From assembly GCA_007123425.1 (NCBI GenBank), contig SKLC01000139.1, positions 1-7,740 of the forward strand: DNA of 7,740 nt, written 5' to 3'. The DNA comes from Nitriliruptoraceae bacterium. GTDB lineage: Bacteria > Actinomycetota > Nitriliruptoria > Nitriliruptorales > Nitriliruptoraceae. A program made the translations under genes and the position numbers. Below the pieces are notes generated by a model. It was not told the origin of the DNA. It saw only the letters and a program-made list of their open reading frames with translations, and did not search any database. How positions within the stretch are numbered: the first letter of the stretch is position 1; every line of letters starts with the position of its first letter. Below are positions 5,889 to 7,740 of this stretch, piece by piece.

Positions 5889-6703
5889 TGGCACGCGATG
5901 GCCGACCCGCGGTGATGGCGAGCGGGACACCCACGGAGCCGGGCCCGACCCGACTGCCCTGCAACCTGCGCGACCTCGGGGGGATGCGGACCCTGGGTGG
6001 CCGTCGCCTGCGCCCGGGGCTGATCTATCGCAGCGACGATCTCGCCCCCGCCGATCCGCGACGCGTGCGCTCGCTCGTGACGACGCTCGACGTGGGCACG
6101 GTCCTGGACCTGCGCAGCGACGTCGAGCTCGCGGAGCTCGGTCGCGGCGCGCTCGAGCGGGAGCCCGTCGAGGTCCATCACCTGCCGCTGTCGCTCACGG
6201 CCGCCTCCGTGGGCCGGACCGAGGACGTCGACGGCCTGCCCACCACGCCCGAGCAGCTGGCGAGCTTCTACGCCGACGGGATCGAGGCCGCGGCGCCCAC
6301 GCTCGTGCGGGGCCTGACCCTGCTCGCGCAGACCTCGCGCCCGGCGCTGTTCCACTGCGTGGCGGGCAAGGACCGCACGGGGGTCCTCGCGGCGCTGCTG
6401 CTGTCGGCGCTGGGCGTGCCCCGTGAGGAGATCGTGGCGGACTACGCCCGCACGGCCGCGAACATGTCGGTGCTGCTGGGCACCCAGGGGCTGGGCAGCG
6501 GCGTGGTCGACACCGCGCGTGTGGAGCGGATCCGCTCGCTGCCGCAGGTGCTGCTCGAGGCGCCGGCGGCCGCGATGGAGGGCTGCCTGGACGACCTGGA
6601 GCGACGGCACGGCAGCCCGCTGGGACCGCTGTGGGACGCCGGGCTCGACGAGGGCGTGGTGGCGGCGCTGGCGGCGCGGCTCCTCGACGCGGAAACCGGT
6701 TGA
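5888..6703 (+). CDS. MptpB-like tyrosine/lipid phosphatase (Y_phosphatase3 family)
   Basis: This 271-residue protein is a cysteine-dependent phosphatase. The signature loop HCVAGKDRTG is at residues 156-165, giving the CX5R core with nucleophile Cys157 and Arg163; the Lys161-Asp162 pair is typical of the PtpB/LipA-like branch, which acts on phosphotyrosine and often on phosphoserine/threonine or phosphoinositides. The N-terminal family motif NLRDLGGM is at 26-33, followed by YRSDDL (47-52) and LDLRSDVE (73-80). Its ATG shares the A of the crotonase TGA stop (TGATG), so the two genes are almost certainly co-transcribed and coupled. An in-frame ATG at 5915 is an alternative start. No signal peptide is visible. 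The true substrate is unknown; in this context a small phosphorylated metabolite or a regulatory phosphoprotein is possible. Confidence 0.92.
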   Translation: MARDGRPAVMASGTPTEPGPTRLPCNLRDLGGMRTLGGRRLRPGLIYRSDDLAPADPRRVRSLVTTLDVGTVLDLRSDVELAELGRGALEREPVEVHHLPLSLTAASVGRTEDVDGLPTTPEQLASFYADGIEAAAPTLVRGLTLLAQTSRPALFHCVAGKDRTGVLAALLLSALGVPREEIVADYARTAANMSVLLGTQGLGSGVVDTARVERIRSLPQVLLEAPAAAMEGCLDDLERRHGSPLGPLWDAGLDEGVVAALAARLLDAETG

Positions 6704-6728
6704 CAGGCGCCGGGGAATCGACAACAGT
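6700..6728 (+). promoter_or_regulatory. candidate promoter for the luciferase-like oxidoreductase gene
   Basis: A perfect TTGACA -35 lies at 6700-6705, overlapping the phosphatase stop codon. At 17-base spacing, AACAGT (6723-6728) is a modest -10 that keeps the important A2 and T6 of TATAAT. This predicts a transcript starting near 6735, directly at operator-like site C. Confidence 0.5.
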
Positions 6729-6733
6729 GCTTC

Positions 6734-6749
6734 CCTAGCGATCGATCAC
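6734..6749. promoter_or_regulatory. operator-like site C upstream of the luciferase-like oxidoreductase gene
   Basis: Positions 6734-6746 read CCTAGCGATCGAT, sharing CCTAGCKATCGMT with sites A (4890-4902) and B (4958-4970). It carries the only CTAG found outside the divergent region. It lies just downstream of the candidate -10 at the predicted transcription start, a usual place for a repressor site. Confidence 0.5.
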
Positions 6750-6793
6750 CAGGTCACCCGGCGCTCGCCGTCGGCGCCGTGCCGGTGCCTGGT
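6748..6793 (+). repeat. long imperfect hairpin in the leader of the luciferase-like oxidoreductase gene
   Basis: ACCAGG (6748-6753) pairs with CCTGGT (6788-6793), and CACC-GGC (6755-6762) pairs with GCCGGTG (6781-6787), giving 13 base pairs with two single-base bulges (6754 and 6759) around an 18-base loop that is itself GC-rich. It ends 33 bases before the oxidoreductase start. No T-run follows. It may be a leader structure, or a terminator-like element for the crotonase-phosphatase unit. Confidence 0.4.
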
Positions 6794-6826
6794 CGCCGAA
6801 CCGCCCGCCACGCGTGAAGAGGACCC

Positions 6827-7740
6827 ATGGAGCTCGCCGTCAGCGTGCCGCCCGCCGGCATCCCCCTGGCAGAGGTGCCGGCGTTCCTGCATGAGGCCGC
6901 CGACTGGGGCTACTCGGCCGCCTGGGCGGGAGAGGCCGCCGGCCCCGACTTCCCGAGCGTGCTCGGGGCCATCGCGGCCGGGGGACCGCCCATGGACCTC
7001 GGCATCGCGGTGGCACCGGTGCAGACGCGCAGCCCGTGGCTGCTCGCGGCGACCGCCTCGACGCTGTCGCACCTCTCGGGCGGACGCTTCAGCCTGGGCG
7101 TCGGGCCCTCGAGCGAGCTGATCGTCGAGCGGTGGTCGGGCGTGCCCTTCGAGCGGCCACTGGAGCGGGTGCGCGAGACCGTCGAGGTGGTGCGTGCCAT
7201 CCTCGCCGGCGAGAAGGTCACCCACGACAGCGAGCACTTCTCGACCAGCAGCTACCGCCTGTTCGCCGCGCCCCCGGCGCACGTCCCGATCATCGTCGGG
7301 GCGCTCAACCCGATGAGCCTGCGGCAGGCCGGCGAGATCGGGGACGGGGTCGCGCTCAACCAGCTGTCGGCGAACGACCTGCCCAAGGTGCTCGGCCAGG
7401 TGCGCACCGGCGCCGAGCGGTCCGGTCGCACCCTCGACGACCTCACCGTGGTCGCCCGGATCTTCTGCCTGGTCACCGACGACGTGCCCGGGGCCCGGGA
7501 GGCGATCCGGCGCACCTTCACTCCCTATGCGGCCACGCAGGGCTACAACCGCTTCTTCGCCTACCTCGGCTTCGAGGAGGAGATGGCCGAGCTGTGGGAG
7601 GCGTTCGCCGCGCGGGACCGGGAGCGGGCCCAGGCCGCGTTCACCGACGAGCTCGTGGACACCATCGCGGTCCTCGGCGACGAGGAGGCGGTGGCCGCGG
7701 GCACGCGCGCCTACCTCGACAACGGCGTCGACGTCGCGGC
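6827..7740 (+). CDS. luciferase-like (LLM class) F420-dependent-type oxidoreductase, C-terminus off the window
   Basis: The first 304 residues of a TIM-barrel flavin or deazaflavin oxidoreductase are present. The start is the ATG at 6827 with GAAGAGGA upstream at a rather short spacing. Family features in order are EAADWGYSAAWAGE (24-37), PVQTRSPWLLA (64-74, second-strand TRSP segment), the hallmark GGRFSLGVGPS (85-95), PLERVRETVEVVRAIL (111-126), PIIVGALNPMSLRQAGEIGDGVALN (154-178, read as IVGALN...AGEIGDG), and a C-terminal helix with YLDNGVD near the break. GRFxLGVG plus the AGEIGDG segment is typical of F420-dependent actinobacterial members related to methylene-tetrahydromethanopterin reductase; FMN use cannot be excluded. 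It is separated from the phosphatase gene by 123 bases holding a promoter and operator-like site. It is probably cytoplasmic. The substrate is unknown, but a redox step in the same acyl or ketone pathway is a reasonable guess. Confidence 0.92.
   Translation, partial: MELAVSVPPAGIPLAEVPAFLHEAADWGYSAAWAGEAAGPDFPSVLGAIAAGGPPMDLGIAVAPVQTRSPWLLAATASTLSHLSGGRFSLGVGPSSELIVERWSGVPFERPLERVRETVEVVRAILAGEKVTHDSEHFSTSSYRLFAAPPAHVPIIVGALNPMSLRQAGEIGDGVALNQLSANDLPKVLGQVRTGAERSGRTLDDLTVVARIFCLVTDDVPGAREAIRRTFTPYAATQGYNRFFAYLGFEEEMAELWEAFAARDRERAQAAFTDELVDTIAVLGDEEAVAAGTRAYLDNGVDVA

Noticed and set aside
4974..6724. Minus-strand frames opposite the crotonase and phosphatase genes (4974-5930, 5681-6724)
   Set aside because: Shadow frames of clear plus-strand genes, with low-complexity Arg/His/Gly-rich translations.
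1..7740. Defence system, prophage, CRISPR array, insertion sequence or tRNA gene
   Set aside because: No repeat-spacer pattern, transposase, integrase, terminal repeats or cloverleaf-like segment was seen; all genes fit metabolic families.

Overview
The window is high-GC DNA, strongly GC-biased at third codon positions, and almost fully coding. A MptpB-type phosphatase, a luciferase-like F420-type oxidoreductase and TAGnnT-like -10 elements suggest an actinobacterium (Actinomycetota). The genus cannot be named from this window. The solute-binding lipoprotein is very acidic, which might hint at salt tolerance, but that is only inference.

The layout is a divergon around an intergenic region at 4775-5042. 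Leftward (- strand, in order of transcription) lie an ABC-transporter solute-binding lipoprotein of the peptide/opine family (family 5), an APH-fold small-molecule kinase of the ACAD10/11-LvaA type, a Baeyer-Villiger-type flavin monooxygenase, and an HSL-family alpha/beta-hydrolase that runs off the left edge. The monooxygenase stop and esterase start are one base apart. Rightward (+ strand) lie a crotonase-fold acyl-CoA enzyme, a MptpB-like tyrosine/lipid phosphatase whose start overlaps the crotonase stop, and, after a 123-base gap with its own likely promoter, a luciferase-like oxidoreductase that runs off the right edge.

Read together, the genes look like a small catabolic region. A binding protein captures a substrate, the monooxygenase inserts oxygen next to a ketone, and the esterase opens the resulting ester or lactone. 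The kinase and crotonase could then act on a hydroxyacyl-CoA or enoyl-CoA product, and the luciferase-like enzyme would supply another redox step. Each family assignment is well supported; the joined pathway is a hypothesis.

The most notable non-coding signal is regulatory. All six CTAG tetranucleotides I could find in the window lie in the two promoter regions and none in coding sequence. Three belong to copies of a 13-base near-palindrome, CCTAGCKATCGMT, placed at promoters of all three apparent transcription units. This points to one unidentified regulator for the whole locus. Several strong inverted repeats sit in leaders and between genes: 3138-3166, 4841-4870 and 6748-6793. No RNA gene, CRISPR array, insertion sequence or phage feature was seen.
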